Origin: Alphaproteobacteria bacterium
Lineage (GTDB): Bacteria > Pseudomonadota > Alphaproteobacteria > Reyranellales > Reyranellaceae
NCBI GenBank assembly: GCA_019235415.1
Contig: JAFAKN010000682.1
Span: 1 to 50,364, forward strand
DNA length: 50,364 bases
Direction of reading: 5' to 3'
Of this stretch, positions 1 through 8,574 are shown piece by piece (the first letter of the stretch is position 1; every line of letters begins with the position of its first letter). Below the pieces are notes generated by a model. That model saw only the letters and a program-made list of their open reading frames with translations, was not told the DNA's origin and ran no database searches. A program made the translations under genes and the position numbers.

Positions 1-55
1 TCAGCGGCCAACGAAGACGGGGTCGGTCGGACGGCTGAGGCTCTTGGTCGGCCAT
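1..55 (-). CDS. possible 5' end of a divergent gene (partial, runs off left edge)
   Basis: On the minus strand an ATG at 55-53 opens a frame with no stop before the window edge, giving 18 codons that begin MADQEPQPSDRPRLRWPL. It would be transcribed away from the thiolase gene. The ribosome-binding site is poor: a GGAG sits too far upstream. I do not recognise the fragment, and so short a piece could be chance. It is listed only because the divergent layout and the dyad operator at 147-166 would suit a gene here. Confidence 0.25.
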   Translation of the reverse strand, partial: MADQEPQPSDRPRLRWPL

Positions 56-146
56 GTCGGCGATTGGGCTCCGGGCGAGAGCTGCAGTCAATACCGCTGG
101 CGCGGCGGAATTGCGGCGCCGGGAAGGGGTTGCAAGTGACGCCGGC

Positions 147-166
147 GTGCATAAGTGTATATGCAC
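147..166. promoter_or_regulatory. inverted repeat, candidate operator upstream of the thiolase gene
   Basis: GTGCATA and its exact reverse complement TATGCAC flank a six-base spacer, making a 20-base dyad 72 bases before the thiolase start. Perfect seven-base arms with a short spacer are the usual shape of a TetR- or GntR-family operator. A TTGCAA hexamer at 130-135 could be a -35 element, but I see no convincing -10 at the right distance. No regulator gene lies in the window nearby. Operator function is inferred. Confidence 0.4.
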
Positions 167-238
167 CTGTCTCCGCTCGACCGGACTGCAGGCACCGTCT
201 AGGCTCGCCGCCAAGGCTCGCAACAGAGGAGAATCCCC

Positions 239-1408
239 ATGACCGCCTGCATCGTCGGATGGTCGCACGGCAAGTTCGGCAAGCTCGACGGCGAGACCAG
301 CGAATCGCTGATCGTGAAGGCGGCGACCGAGGCGATCGCGCACGCCGGCATCGAGCCGAGCGACATCGACGTCATCTATGTCGGCAACATGAACGGCGGT
401 TTCGTGCGCCAGGAGTTCCATTCGTCGCTGGCGCTGCAGGCCCATCCCGACCTGCGCTTCAAGCCGAGCACGCGCGTCGAGAATGCCTGCGCCACCGGCT
501 CGGCGGCCATCCACATGGGCCTGAACGCGTTGGCGGCACGCAAAGCGCGCTTCGTGCTGGTGGTTGGCGTCGAGAAGATGACCGAGCTCAATTCGGCGCA
601 GGCGGGCGACGTGCTGATCAAGGCCTCGTACGTCGCCGAGGAGGCCAACATCGAGGCGGGCTTCGCCGGCAGCTTCGGCAAGATCACCTCGGCCTATTTC
701 CAGCGCTACGGCGACAAGTCCGACGCCCTCGCCAGGATCGCCGTCAAGGCGCACAAGAACGGCGCCAGGAATCCCTATGCGCACTTCCAGAAGGAGTTCG
801 CCTACGAGTTCTGCCGCAGTCCCTCGGACAAGAACCCGTTCGTGGCCGGCCCATTGAAGCGCACCGACTGCTCGCCGGTCACCGACGGCGCGGCGGCGGT
901 GGTGCTGACCGACGTCGGTACCGCGCTCGGCATGAAGCAGGCGATCGCCTTCCGCGCAGCCGAGCACGTCAACGACTTCCTGCCCATGAGCAAGCGCGAC
1001 ATCGTAAAGTTCGAGGGCCCGCAGCTGGCCTGGCAGAAGGCGCTGGCCTCGGCCCGGCTCGACCTGCTCGACCTCTCCTTCGTCGAGACGCACGACTGCT
1101 TCACGTCGGCCGAGCTGATCGAGTACGAGGCGATGGGCCTGACGGCACCGGGCGAAGGCGAGCGCGCCATCCACGAAGGCTGGGTCGAGCGCGACGGCAA
1201 GCTACCGATCAACGTCTCCGGCGGGCTGAAGGCCAAGGGCCATCCGGTCGGTGCGACCGGTGTCAGCATGCATGTCATGTCGGCCATGCAGCTTACCGGC
1301 ACGGCGCCGCAGGGCATGCAATTGCCCAAGGCCAAGCTCGGCGGCGTGTTCAATATGGGCGGCGCCGCGGTCGCCAACTATGTGAGCATCCTGGAGCCGC
1401 TGCGCTAA
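239..1408 (+). CDS. thiolase family protein (SCP-x/acetyl-CoA acetyltransferase type)
   Basis: This 389-residue protein is of normal thiolase length. The nucleophile lies in ENACATGSAA, with Cys84 in the expected place. The second catalytic region reads THDCFT (His285) as in the SCP-x/SCP2 thiolase branch. The GHPVGATG box carries His335, and NMGGAAVANY closes the C-terminal core. Thiolases condense or cleave acyl-CoA thioesters; in this branch the substrate is often a branched or steroid-derived acyl-CoA, but the sequence does not tell which. The start is fixed by AGAGGAGAA at 225-233, six bases before the ATG. It is a single gene with a dyad upstream at 147-166. No acyl-CoA synthetase or dehydrogenase is adjacent. 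Confidence 0.9.
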   Translation: MTACIVGWSHGKFGKLDGETSESLIVKAATEAIAHAGIEPSDIDVIYVGNMNGGFVRQEFHSSLALQAHPDLRFKPSTRVENACATGSAAIHMGLNALAARKARFVLVVGVEKMTELNSAQAGDVLIKASYVAEEANIEAGFAGSFGKITSAYFQRYGDKSDALARIAVKAHKNGARNPYAHFQKEFAYEFCRSPSDKNPFVAGPLKRTDCSPVTDGAAAVVLTDVGTALGMKQAIAFRAAEHVNDFLPMSKRDIVKFEGPQLAWQKALASARLDLLDLSFVETHDCFTSAELIEYEAMGLTAPGEGERAIHEGWVERDGKLPINVSGGLKAKGHPVGATGVSMHVMSAMQLTGTAPQGMQLPKAKLGGVFNMGGAAVANYVSILEPLR

Positions 1409-1577
1409 ACCGAGCGCCGTCGCCGCGCCCCACGCTCGGATGCCATAACTGCACCTGCAGAGCACGATTGAGCCGCATGGGAAAAGCAACCTATGCGACA
1501 GTGCAACTAGACGGGCTCTGCCCTGCGTGCGACCATGCCGCCTGAAGCGATCGGGGTGTTTCGCTATCGGGGGTCGG

Positions 1578-3011
1578 ATGACGGTGTGTACGGGCTGGAA
1601 AGCGATACTCTTGGCCGCCGCCCTGCTGCAACCTGGCTTGGCCGCGGCTGACACCATCGCCGGATCGGTGAGCGAGGTCGGGGCATGGCGCGTGTCTGCC
1701 CATACGGGCGGAAAGACCGCAACTTTCGACCATTGCTCCATGTTTCGCGTACAGAGCGAAGGCTTCGGTCTCGCGGTCGGCTATTCCCCGCAGGGCGTTT
1801 GGTCGATGGCCGCCCAGGCACCGGACTGGGGCCTGGTGGCCAACGAGCCCTATGTCGGCACCGCCCAGGTCGGCGCGTCGACCTACACCTTCACTGGTCG
1901 CGCGCTCGATACGCACGCCATGACCTTCACCGTCGCACCAGAGATATTCGGTCAGTTGAAGTCAGGGCTTCAGGTCGTCGTGAAGGCGAACCAGAAGCGC
2001 TATGCGATCAGCCTGGACGGCATCGAGACGGCCGCCCAGCGCGCACGCGAGTGCGTGCGCCAATACGCCGACGCTGCTGGAACTTCAATCCAGGTGCCGG
2101 CACAGTCACCTGGCGCGTTGCCCTCGTCGCCCGCTACGTCGTCATCGGCTGCCGGGTCTGAGATGGTAATGGCGATCCAGACCCTGCTGGCGCGGCTCGG
2201 CTATGACCCAGGGCCGATCAATGGCGAAGTGGGCTTGAGGACAAACATGGCCATCGCAGCGTTCCAGAAGAGCTTGGGCGAACGCGGCGACGGGCTGCCC
2301 TCCGAGGTGGTGCGCGGCAAGCTCGAGAAGGCGGTCGCCGAGCGCGCGGCCGCAAGTGCCCCCAAACCGAAGGACAAGGCGCTGGCCTCGACGGGTACCG
2401 GCTTCTTCATCTCCCCGGATACGATCGTGACCAACTTCCACGTCGTGAATGGCTGCGCGGATGTGCGTCTGCACAAGAGCGGCGGCGACTTGGGCAAGGT
2501 CCGCGTCGTTGCGACCAGCCGCGCCGACGATCTTGCGGCGCTGCGATCGGAGTCGCCCGCGAAGAGCTTCCTGAAGGTGCGCACCGGTGCGCCGATCAAA
2601 GCTGCCGAGCCGGTGCTGGTGTTTGGTTACCCGCTGGCCGAAGCGCTCTCCTCGGCCGGCAATACGACAGTCGGCAACATCACGGCGCTCTCCGGCTTGC
2701 AAGACGATTCGCGCTTCATGCAGATCTCGGCCGCGGTGCAACCCGGCAACAGCGGCGGCCCGGTGATCGACGAGGCGGGCCGGCTGATCGGCGTCGTCAT
2801 GGCGAAGCTGAACGCGCTCGTGATCGCCCGCCTCACGGGCGACATTCCGCAGAACGTGAATTTCGCGATCAAGGTTGGGACGCTGGTGTCCTTCCTCGAC
2901 TCGCATGGGATCGGTTATACGCCGGCCGACGTCGCGGCTCGCGAGTTGCCCATCACGCAGCGCGCCGAGGTGGCGGAGGCCAGCAGCATCCAGCTCGCAT
3001 GCTGGAAGTGA
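1578..3011 (+). CDS. secreted trypsin-like serine protease with a peptidoglycan-binding domain
   Basis: Starting at the ATG at 1578, preceded by a GGGGGTCGG Shine-Dalgarno stretch, the protein has 477 residues and opens with a signal peptide (TGWKAILLAAALLQPGLAAA). The open frame extends further upstream to 1527, but that would bury the signal peptide. Residues about 30-165 are unassigned. A peptidoglycan-binding domain of the PG_binding_1 type follows at about 195-238 (LARLGYDPGPINGEVG). The C-terminal half is an S1C/DegP-like protease fold with triad candidates His288 (TNFHVV), Asp318 (DDLA) and Ser392 in QPGNSGGP. There is no PDZ domain, unlike DegP. It probably acts in the periplasm near the wall. 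The Coq4-like gene begins 22 bases downstream, so the two may be co-transcribed. Confidence 0.85.
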   Translation: MTVCTGWKAILLAAALLQPGLAAADTIAGSVSEVGAWRVSAHTGGKTATFDHCSMFRVQSEGFGLAVGYSPQGVWSMAAQAPDWGLVANEPYVGTAQVGASTYTFTGRALDTHAMTFTVAPEIFGQLKSGLQVVVKANQKRYAISLDGIETAAQRARECVRQYADAAGTSIQVPAQSPGALPSSPATSSSAAGSEMVMAIQTLLARLGYDPGPINGEVGLRTNMAIAAFQKSLGERGDGLPSEVVRGKLEKAVAERAAASAPKPKDKALASTGTGFFISPDTIVTNFHVVNGCADVRLHKSGGDLGKVRVVATSRADDLAALRSESPAKSFLKVRTGAPIKAAEPVLVFGYPLAEALSSAGNTTVGNITALSGLQDDSRFMQISAAVQPGNSGGPVIDEAGRLIGVVMAKLNALVIARLTGDIPQNVNFAIKVGTLVSFLDSHGIGYTPADVAARELPITQRAEVAEASSIQLACWK

Positions 3012-3033
3012 TGGACGACTCGAGAGCCCGCGC

Positions 3034-3874
3034 ATGCGACCAATCGATCGACGCGAGAGCGACGCCATCCTGGGCGCCATGCGCCAGGTGGCGCTCGCCG
3101 GCGGCCGCCCCCTCAGCCACGCCGACACCGCCAGCATCAAATCGGGCGCGCACTACCTGCTGCGGCGGCGGGACCTCACCGACATCGGCACGCTCTCGGC
3201 GGTAGCCCCGATCGACCTCGTCGGCGCGCTGAAGGGCGATCGCGACCTGGCCCAAGAAGCAGTGAAATACCTTGCCGTCATGACCCTGGTCGACGGCACG
3301 CTCGATCACGCCAAGCTTGCGCGCGTGCTGGAGTACGCCCGCGCGCTCGATGTCGAAGCCGACTATCTCACCGATCTCGTCGAAGCCGCGTCGGGCCATC
3401 TGGCCTGGGCGATCGCCGACATGAAGCGCAAGAATCTAGACAGCATCCTCAGCCGGTCATCGGACGGTCTCGACCTGCAGACGTGGGTCAGGCCCTACCT
3501 CGGCGACAAAGCCGATCCGTCCCTGGTCGCGCGCTACGAAGCGCTGGGCAAGCTGCCGCAGGACACCTTCGGCAAGGCCCTGTGGGACTTCGACAAACAG
3601 AACGGCTACGCCTTTCCCGGCGATCCCACGCGCTCAACGCCACGTTCGGGACACCGCACGATGCAACGCACGTCATCTCGGGCTACGACACCAGTGCGCG
3701 CGGCGAGATCCTGGTCTCGACCTTCACGGCCGGCATGCATCCGGTCAATCCCGTCGCGGGTCCATCCTGCTGGCCGTCGATATCTTCGCGCCGGAGTGGA
3801 ATGTCTGGCAGTGGGTCGAGCACGACCTCGAGCAACTGAGGCGCGACTGGAACGTCACGCCTCCGGGGTACTAA
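3034..3874 (+). pseudogene. TerB-like/Coq4-like fusion gene broken by two -1 frameshifts
   Basis: The product starts at the ATG at 3034. Its first part (VKYLAVMTLVDGTLDHAKL, about residues 70-110) looks like a TerB-type helical domain. After GYAFPGDPT near 3629 the conserved reading moves to another frame (ALNATFGTPHDATHVISGY). Near 3762 it moves again (ILLAVDIFAPEWNVWQWVEH), ending at a TAA at 3872-3874. The middle part holds the Coq4 signature HDxxH-x11-E (His codon at 3657). Coq4 proteins act in ubiquinone biosynthesis. Restoring one G at each break, giving GDPTALN and VAGSILL, rebuilds a continuous protein of about 280 residues. Both breaks lie at G-containing junctions, so assembly error is as likely as true decay. 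The family assignment rests on motifs read by eye. Confidence 0.65.
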
Positions 3875-3876
3875 CG

Positions 3877-3947
3877 CTGTCAGCCCGAGCGCAGCGAGGG
3901 GCCTTTAAGGCAACAGGAAAGGTCCCTCGCTGCGCTCGGGATGACAG
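3877..3947. repeat. palindromic repeat, probable bidirectional terminator
   Basis: CTGTCAGCCCGAGCGCAGCG and the following AGGGGCCTTT are mirrored by the reverse complement of 3917-3947, leaving a short AT-containing loop. The arms differ at only a few positions. The element sits exactly between convergent genes (the Coq4-like gene ends at 3874, the SDR stops at 3954). The TGTCATCCCGAGCGCAGCGAGG type of repeat is familiar from intergenic regions of many proteobacteria. A partial relative lies at 23702-23771. Confidence 0.8.
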
Positions 3948-3953
3948 GACCGC

Positions 3954-4751
3954 TCAAACCACCGGGCTCGCGCCGCCGTCGACGTTGATCGCCACGCCGG
4001 TGATGAAAGAGCCGGCGTCGGAGCAGAGGAAACAGGCCATACGCGCGAACTCCTCGGCGCGGCCCATGCGGCCGATCGGGATGCGGCCCTTGGCCATGCC
4101 GTCCAAAAACTCCTGGTAGGTCTTGCCGGCACCGGCCGCCGTCTTGTGACGGCGGGCCCACTGGTCGCTTTCGATCAGTCCCACCAGCATGGCGTTCACC
4201 AGCACGTTGTGGGCTGCGTTCTCCTTGCTGAGCGCCTTGGTGAGCGCCAGCCCGGCGGCGCGGCTCACGCTGGTCGGCGTGGAATCTGCGCCCGGCGCCT
4301 TGGCACCGATGTTCAGCACGTTGACGACGCGGCCCCATTTGCGCTCGCGCATGCCGGGCAGCGCCAGTCTCAGCAGGCGGATCGCCGCGAACAGTTTCAG
4401 GTCGAGGTCGCCCTGCCAATCCTCGTCGGTGACCGTCTCGAACGGCTTGGCGTGGCTGATGCCGGCGTTGTTGACCACGATGTCGATCTTGCCGAAGTCG
4501 CTCGATACCTTCTGCCACGTGTCGACGATCGGCTGCGCCTTGGCGACGTCGCAGGAATAAGCCTCGATCTTGGCGTTGGTCTTGCCGGCTGCCTTGACGA
4601 CCTCCGTCTTCGCCGCCGCCAGCACGTCCGGCTTGCGCGCCAGGATCGCCACCGACGCGCCCGAGGCGGCGAACTCCTTGGCCATGGCGAGGCCAAGACC
4701 GGTGCTTGCGCCGGTGATGAGGGCCACGCGGCCATCCATGCGTACGTCCAT
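3954..4751 (-). CDS. SDR-fold protein lacking the Ser-Tyr-Lys catalytic residues
   Basis: The 265-residue protein has the Rossmann glycine motif TGASTGLG (residues 13-20) and the NNAG motif (94-97) of short-chain dehydrogenases. The usual catalytic Ser, Tyr and Lys positions instead hold Asn147, Thr160 and Arg164 (PTSVSRAAG where YxxSK is expected). It may bind NAD(P) without the standard proton relay, use a different mechanism, or act in a complex. GGAGGAGACG directly before the ATG supports this start; Met5 is an alternative. It lies 12 bases downstream of xdhB and is probably co-transcribed with the xanthine dehydrogenase genes. Its substrate is unknown. Confidence 0.8.
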   Translation of the reverse strand: MDVRMDGRVALITGASTGLGLAMAKEFAASGASVAILARKPDVLAAAKTEVVKAAGKTNAKIEAYSCDVAKAQPIVDTWQKVSSDFGKIDIVVNNAGISHAKPFETVTDEDWQGDLDLKLFAAIRLLRLALPGMRERKWGRVVNVLNIGAKAPGADSTPTSVSRAAGLALTKALSKENAAHNVLVNAMLVGLIESDQWARRHKTAAGAGKTYQEFLDGMAKGRIPIGRMGRAEEFARMACFLCSDAGSFITGVAINVDGGASPVV

Positions 4752-4763
4752 CGTCTCCTCCGT

Positions 4764-7061
4764 CTATCCCTTCACTGTAGCGATTGCCGCCAGCACGCGC
4801 CCCGGGGTCGCCGGCGCATCGAGCCGCACTGCGGTCCTATGATCGCCGACCGCGGCGATGGCGTCCTTCAACGCGGTCCACACCGCGGTCGCCAGCAACA
4901 GCGGCGGCTCGCCGATTGCCTTGGAGCGGAAGATGGTCGCCTCGCGCGAGGGGACATTCTCCAGCACCTTGACATTGAGAACCGGCGGCACGTCCCGGCT
5001 GCCGGGGATCTTGTAGGTCGAAGGCCCGACCGTGCGCAGCCGGCCCTGGCTGTCCCACCACAGTTCCTCGCAAGTGAGCCAGCCCTGCCCCTGCACGAAG
5101 CCGCCCTCGATCTGCCCGAGGTCGATCGCGGGATTGAGCGACGTGCCGCAATCCTGCACGAGGTCGGCGCGCAGCACACGGCTTTCGCCGGTCAAGGTGT
5201 CGATCGCGACTTCCGCCGCCGCCGCACCGAACGAGAAATAGAAGAACGGACGGCCACGCATGGCCGCACCATCCCAGTGGATCTTCGGCGTCTTGTAGAA
5301 GCCGGTGGCCGACAGCGAGACGCGGCCGAGCCAGCAGAGCTTCGCCAGCTCGCCGAAGCTCAGCACCTGGTTGCTGCCCGGCTTGGCGATGCGCACGTGA
5401 TTGTCGGCGAAGTCGATGTCGGAGGTGGCGGCGCCGAAATGTTCGGCTGCGAAGGCGATCATGCGCTGCTTGATGGTGTTGGCTGCCTCCCAAGCGGCCC
5501 AGCCGTTGAGGTCCGAGCCCGTCGAGGCGGCGGTCGGCGAGGTGTTGGGCACCTCGGCGGTCGAGGTGGCGGAGGGTCGGATGCGGTCGATGTCGACCTT
5601 GAACACCTCGGCCACGACCTGGGCCACCTTGACGAACAACCCCTGCCCCATCTCGGTGCCGCCATGATTCAGGCGGATCGAGCCGTCGGTGTAGACATGC
5701 ACCAGGGCGCCGGCCTGGTTCAGGTACGCGAGGTTGAAGGAGATGCCGAACTTCAGCGGGAACAGGCCGAGCCCGCGCTTCAGCACGCGGTTGCTGCGGT
5801 TGAAGGCGTCGATTTCGGCGCGACGTCGCGCGAAATCGGCCAGCTGCTTCACCTCCGCCCAGCAGCGCGGCAGATGGTTCTCCTCGACCTTCTGGCCATA
5901 GGGAGTCTCGTCGTGACCGTCGGCGTAGAAATTGGCCGCACGCACCTCGATCGCATCGCGTCCGAGATGGTGCGCGATACGGTCGAGGGCGTCCTCCATG
6001 ATGAGCACGCCCTGCGGTCCGCCGAAGCCGCGGAAGGCGGTGTTGGACTGGCGATGGAGCCGGCAGGCGTAACCGACGGCGCGCACGTGCGGCAGCCAGT
6101 AGGCGTTGTCGACGTGCGTGAGCGCCCGCGATACGACGCCGGGCGTGAGGTCCAGGCTCCAGCCGGCGTCGGCTGCCAGCACGGCGTCCAGCGCCAGCAC
6201 GCGGCCCTGCCCGTCGAAACCGACCGTGTAGCGGTAGTGGAAGCCATGCCGTTTGCCGGTCGCGATGAAGTCGATCTCGCGCGGCAAGCGGAGCTTGACG
6301 GGGCAACCGGTCTTCACGGCGGCGAGCGCCGCGGCAGCGGCCACCCACGTCGCATTGGTCTCCTTGCCGCCGAAGGCGCCGCCCATGCGACGGACTACGG
6401 CCGTGACGCGATTGAAGTCGTAGCCCAGGAGCTCGGCGCACACTTGCTGCACGTCGGTGGGATGTTGCGTCGAGGAGTGGACAACGACGTCACCGTCCTC
6501 GCCGGGAATGGCGAACGCGATCTGCCCCTCGAGATAAAAATGCTCCTGGCCGCCGACGCTGAACTCGGCCGTGAGACGATGGGGTGCGGCGGCCATCGCC
6601 GCATCGGGGTCGCCGCGCAGGATCGTCGATGGCGCCTGGACGTAGCTTTCCCGGGCGAGGGCGGTGGCGATGTCGAGGATGGCTTCTACCGGTTCGATGT
6701 CGATGACCGCCTGCTCGACGGCGGCGCGCGCCTCGTCCAGCGTGTGGGCCACGACGACGGCCAGCGGCTGGCCGGCGAACTGCACCTCGTCGGCTGCGAA
6801 CAGCGGTTCGTGCTTGCCCGGGCCGGCCGTGTTGTTGGCGCCCGGAATATCGGCCGCTGCAAAAGCCCCTACGACGCCCTGGCTGCTCCGAACCTTGCCG
6901 AGGTCGAGGCCGCGCAGCCGTCCGTGGGTGATCGGGCTCAGCACCAGGGCGGCGTGCAGCGTGCCGGACGGCTCGGCCATGTCGTCGATGTACAGCGCCC
7001 GGCCGGTGACGTGCTTCAGCGCGCTGTCATGGCGCTCGGAGACATGGACTCCGCCTTTCAT
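4764..7061 (-). CDS. xdhB: xanthine dehydrogenase, molybdenum-binding subunit
   Basis: The 765-residue protein matches the XdhB subunit of bacterial xanthine dehydrogenase, which hydroxylates hypoxanthine and xanthine to urate at a molybdopterin centre. Diagnostic features are the cofactor loop GGAFGGKE, the substrate-side RGFGGPQG segment, GGTEMGQG, EGGFVQGQG, and the catalytic glutamate in AIGEPPLL (Glu718). It starts by ATGA overlap with the xdhA stop codon, which implies translational coupling. XdhA supplies the iron-sulfur and FAD centres. No XdhC maturation factor is visible in the window. Other molybdenum hydroxylases share these motifs, but the split A/B arrangement and RGFGG pattern favour xanthine dehydrogenase. 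Confidence 0.93.
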   Translation of the reverse strand: MKGGVHVSERHDSALKHVTGRALYIDDMAEPSGTLHAALVLSPITHGRLRGLDLGKVRSSQGVVGAFAAADIPGANNTAGPGKHEPLFAADEVQFAGQPLAVVVAHTLDEARAAVEQAVIDIEPVEAILDIATALARESYVQAPSTILRGDPDAAMAAAPHRLTAEFSVGGQEHFYLEGQIAFAIPGEDGDVVVHSSTQHPTDVQQVCAELLGYDFNRVTAVVRRMGGAFGGKETNATWVAAAAALAAVKTGCPVKLRLPREIDFIATGKRHGFHYRYTVGFDGQGRVLALDAVLAADAGWSLDLTPGVVSRALTHVDNAYWLPHVRAVGYACRLHRQSNTAFRGFGGPQGVLIMEDALDRIAHHLGRDAIEVRAANFYADGHDETPYGQKVEENHLPRCWAEVKQLADFARRRAEIDAFNRSNRVLKRGLGLFPLKFGISFNLAYLNQAGALVHVYTDGSIRLNHGGTEMGQGLFVKVAQVVAEVFKVDIDRIRPSATSTAEVPNTSPTAASTGSDLNGWAAWEAANTIKQRMIAFAAEHFGAATSDIDFADNHVRIAKPGSNQVLSFGELAKLCWLGRVSLSATGFYKTPKIHWDGAAMRGRPFFYFSFGAAAAEVAIDTLTGESRVLRADLVQDCGTSLNPAIDLGQIEGGFVQGQGWLTCEELWWDSQGRLRTVGPSTYKIPGSRDVPPVLNVKVLENVPSREATIFRSKAIGEPPLLLATAVWTALKDAIAAVGDHRTAVRLDAPATPGRVLAAIATVKG

Positions 7062-8452
7062 AGCGCTTCCACCTCGACGGTCGACCCCGGTTCGGCGATC
7101 CGCCAGTAGAGCCGCCGAAGCAGGTTCGCAGCCGCTTGTAGCCGATAGGCGGCCGACCCACGCCAGTCGTCGATCGGCTGAAAATCCTCTGCAACCGCGG
7201 CGGCTGCAGCTTCGAAGGCTATGGCAGAGAAGACCTCGCCCTTCAGCGCCTGCTCGACCTGACGGGCACGCTTGGACATTGCCGCCATCCCGCCGAATCC
7301 CACGCGCACGTCCTCGATCTTTCCATCGCGGAGGCCCAGACGATAGCCCGCCGCGACGGTAGAAATGTCCTGGTCGCGCCGCTTGCTCAGCTTGTCGCAG
7401 AAGAAGACCTCGTGCGGCCTTAGCTTGGGCAGCGTGATGCTCGCGATCACCTCGTCGGCGTCCAGCGCGGTCTTGCGATAGCCGACGAAGAACTCCTCCA
7501 AGGGTATGCGCCGCGTGCCTCGGCGCGAGGCCAGCGAAAGGCTCGCCTCGAGGGCGATCAGGACCGGCGGCATGTCGCCGATCGGCGAGGCCGTGCCGAT
7601 GTTGCCGCCCAGCGTGCCCATGGTGCGGATCTGGCGGGAACCCAGGCGCGACAAATAGGATTTTAGCGCCGGAAAGTGAGCCACCAGCAGCGGCAGGGCC
7701 TCGGCATAGGGCACGGCGGCGCCGATCGTGACGCTGTTGCTGCCGTCTTGCAGCATGCGGAGCTCCGGAACGTGCGCCACGTGAATCAAAATGGCCGGCG
7801 GCTTGCGCGAGCGACTGGCAAGAAGCCCGAGATCGGTCGCACCAGCCAGCAGCAAGGCGTCAGGGTGCGCCTCGCGCAGGGCAAGGAGCTCGGACAACGA
7901 GCGCGGCGCATGGAAAGCGCCGAACGACGCGGAGGCGCTACGCGGTTGCGGCCGCGCCGGCGGCTCGATCGGCAGACGGGCGATCGCCGCCATTGCCTGG
8001 ACGATCGGCCGGTAACCGGTGCAGCGGCAGAGATTGCCAGCGAGCGCGTCATGGATCGTGTCGAGCTCTGGTGCTTCGCCGCCGGCAGCAAAGGCGTAGG
8101 CCGACATCACGAAGCCCGGAGTGCAGAAGCCGCACTGCGTGGCGTCGGCCTCGGCCATGGCGAGCTGCACGGGGTGCGGCGCACCCTCCGGTCCGCGCAG
8201 CCCCTCCACGGTGCGCACGGCCGCGCCATCGATCTGGCCCAGCAAGGCGATGCAGGCGTTGATCGGCTCGCGCCGGCCGTCGGCGAGCTCCAGCACGACG
8301 GTGCAGGCGCCGCAGTCGCCTTCGGCACAGCCCTCCTTGGTGCCTTTCAGTCCGCGATGCTCGCGCAGCCAGTCGAGCAGCGTCGTCATCGGCGAGACGT
8401 CGGCCACCGCCACTGGCTGATCGTTCAGGACGAACTGTATGCTGTCCCCCAT
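7058..8452 (-). CDS. xdhA: xanthine dehydrogenase, [2Fe-2S]/FAD subunit
   Basis: From the ATG at 8452 the protein has 464 residues. A plant-type [2Fe-2S] domain comes first (CAEGDCGAC with Cys42, Cys47 and Cys50, then Cys67). A second [2Fe-2S] domain follows (QCGFCTPGF and GNLCRCTGY), then a FAD-binding domain with TLGGNIGTASPIGD. It passes electrons from the molybdenum centre in XdhB to FAD and on to NAD. The open frame continues upstream to 8584, but that would add 44 basic residues (KARKAKARRRR) unlike the family and overlap the divergent hydrolase start. A GAGG lies close before the 8452 start. It heads the unit xdhA-xdhB-SDR, divergent from the deacetylase-fold pair. Confidence 0.92.
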   Translation of the reverse strand: MGDSIQFVLNDQPVAVADVSPMTTLLDWLREHRGLKGTKEGCAEGDCGACTVVLELADGRREPINACIALLGQIDGAAVRTVEGLRGPEGAPHPVQLAMAEADATQCGFCTPGFVMSAYAFAAGGEAPELDTIHDALAGNLCRCTGYRPIVQAMAAIARLPIEPPARPQPRSASASFGAFHAPRSLSELLALREAHPDALLLAGATDLGLLASRSRKPPAILIHVAHVPELRMLQDGSNSVTIGAAVPYAEALPLLVAHFPALKSYLSRLGSRQIRTMGTLGGNIGTASPIGDMPPVLIALEASLSLASRRGTRRIPLEEFFVGYRKTALDADEVIASITLPKLRPHEVFFCDKLSKRRDQDISTVAAGYRLGLRDGKIEDVRVGFGGMAAMSKRARQVEQALKGEVFSAIAFEAAAAAVAEDFQPIDDWRGSAAYRLQAAANLLRRLYWRIAEPGSTVEVEAL

Positions 8453-8487
8453 GGCCTCGACTGTATCGGCGCGAACGTCCGAGGCAA

Positions 8488-8525
8488 GCCTTCGCCGGCG
8501 GGCCTTCGCCTTGCGGGCCTTCGCC
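8488..8525. repeat. three direct GCCTTCGCC repeats in the divergent xdhA/hydrolase promoter region
   Basis: The nonamer GCCTTCGCC occurs at 8488, 8502 and 8517, spaced 14 and 15 bases. It lies between the xdhA start at 8452 and the hydrolase start at 8575. The repeats could be binding sites for a regulator shared by both transcripts. They could also simply reflect a lysine/alanine/arginine-rich stretch if xdhA used a longer start. Confidence 0.4.
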
Positions 8526-8574
8526 AGCGGGCCTCTCACCTTGCGTTCCCGCCGCCCGGCATGATGCACTCGGG

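Noticed and set aside
4146-7109. Long plus-strand open frame of 987 codons opposite xdhB
   Set aside because: It is antisense to a clear xanthine dehydrogenase gene, is rich in Arg/His/Gly/Ala as expected of a GC-rich shadow frame, and has no recognisable domain.
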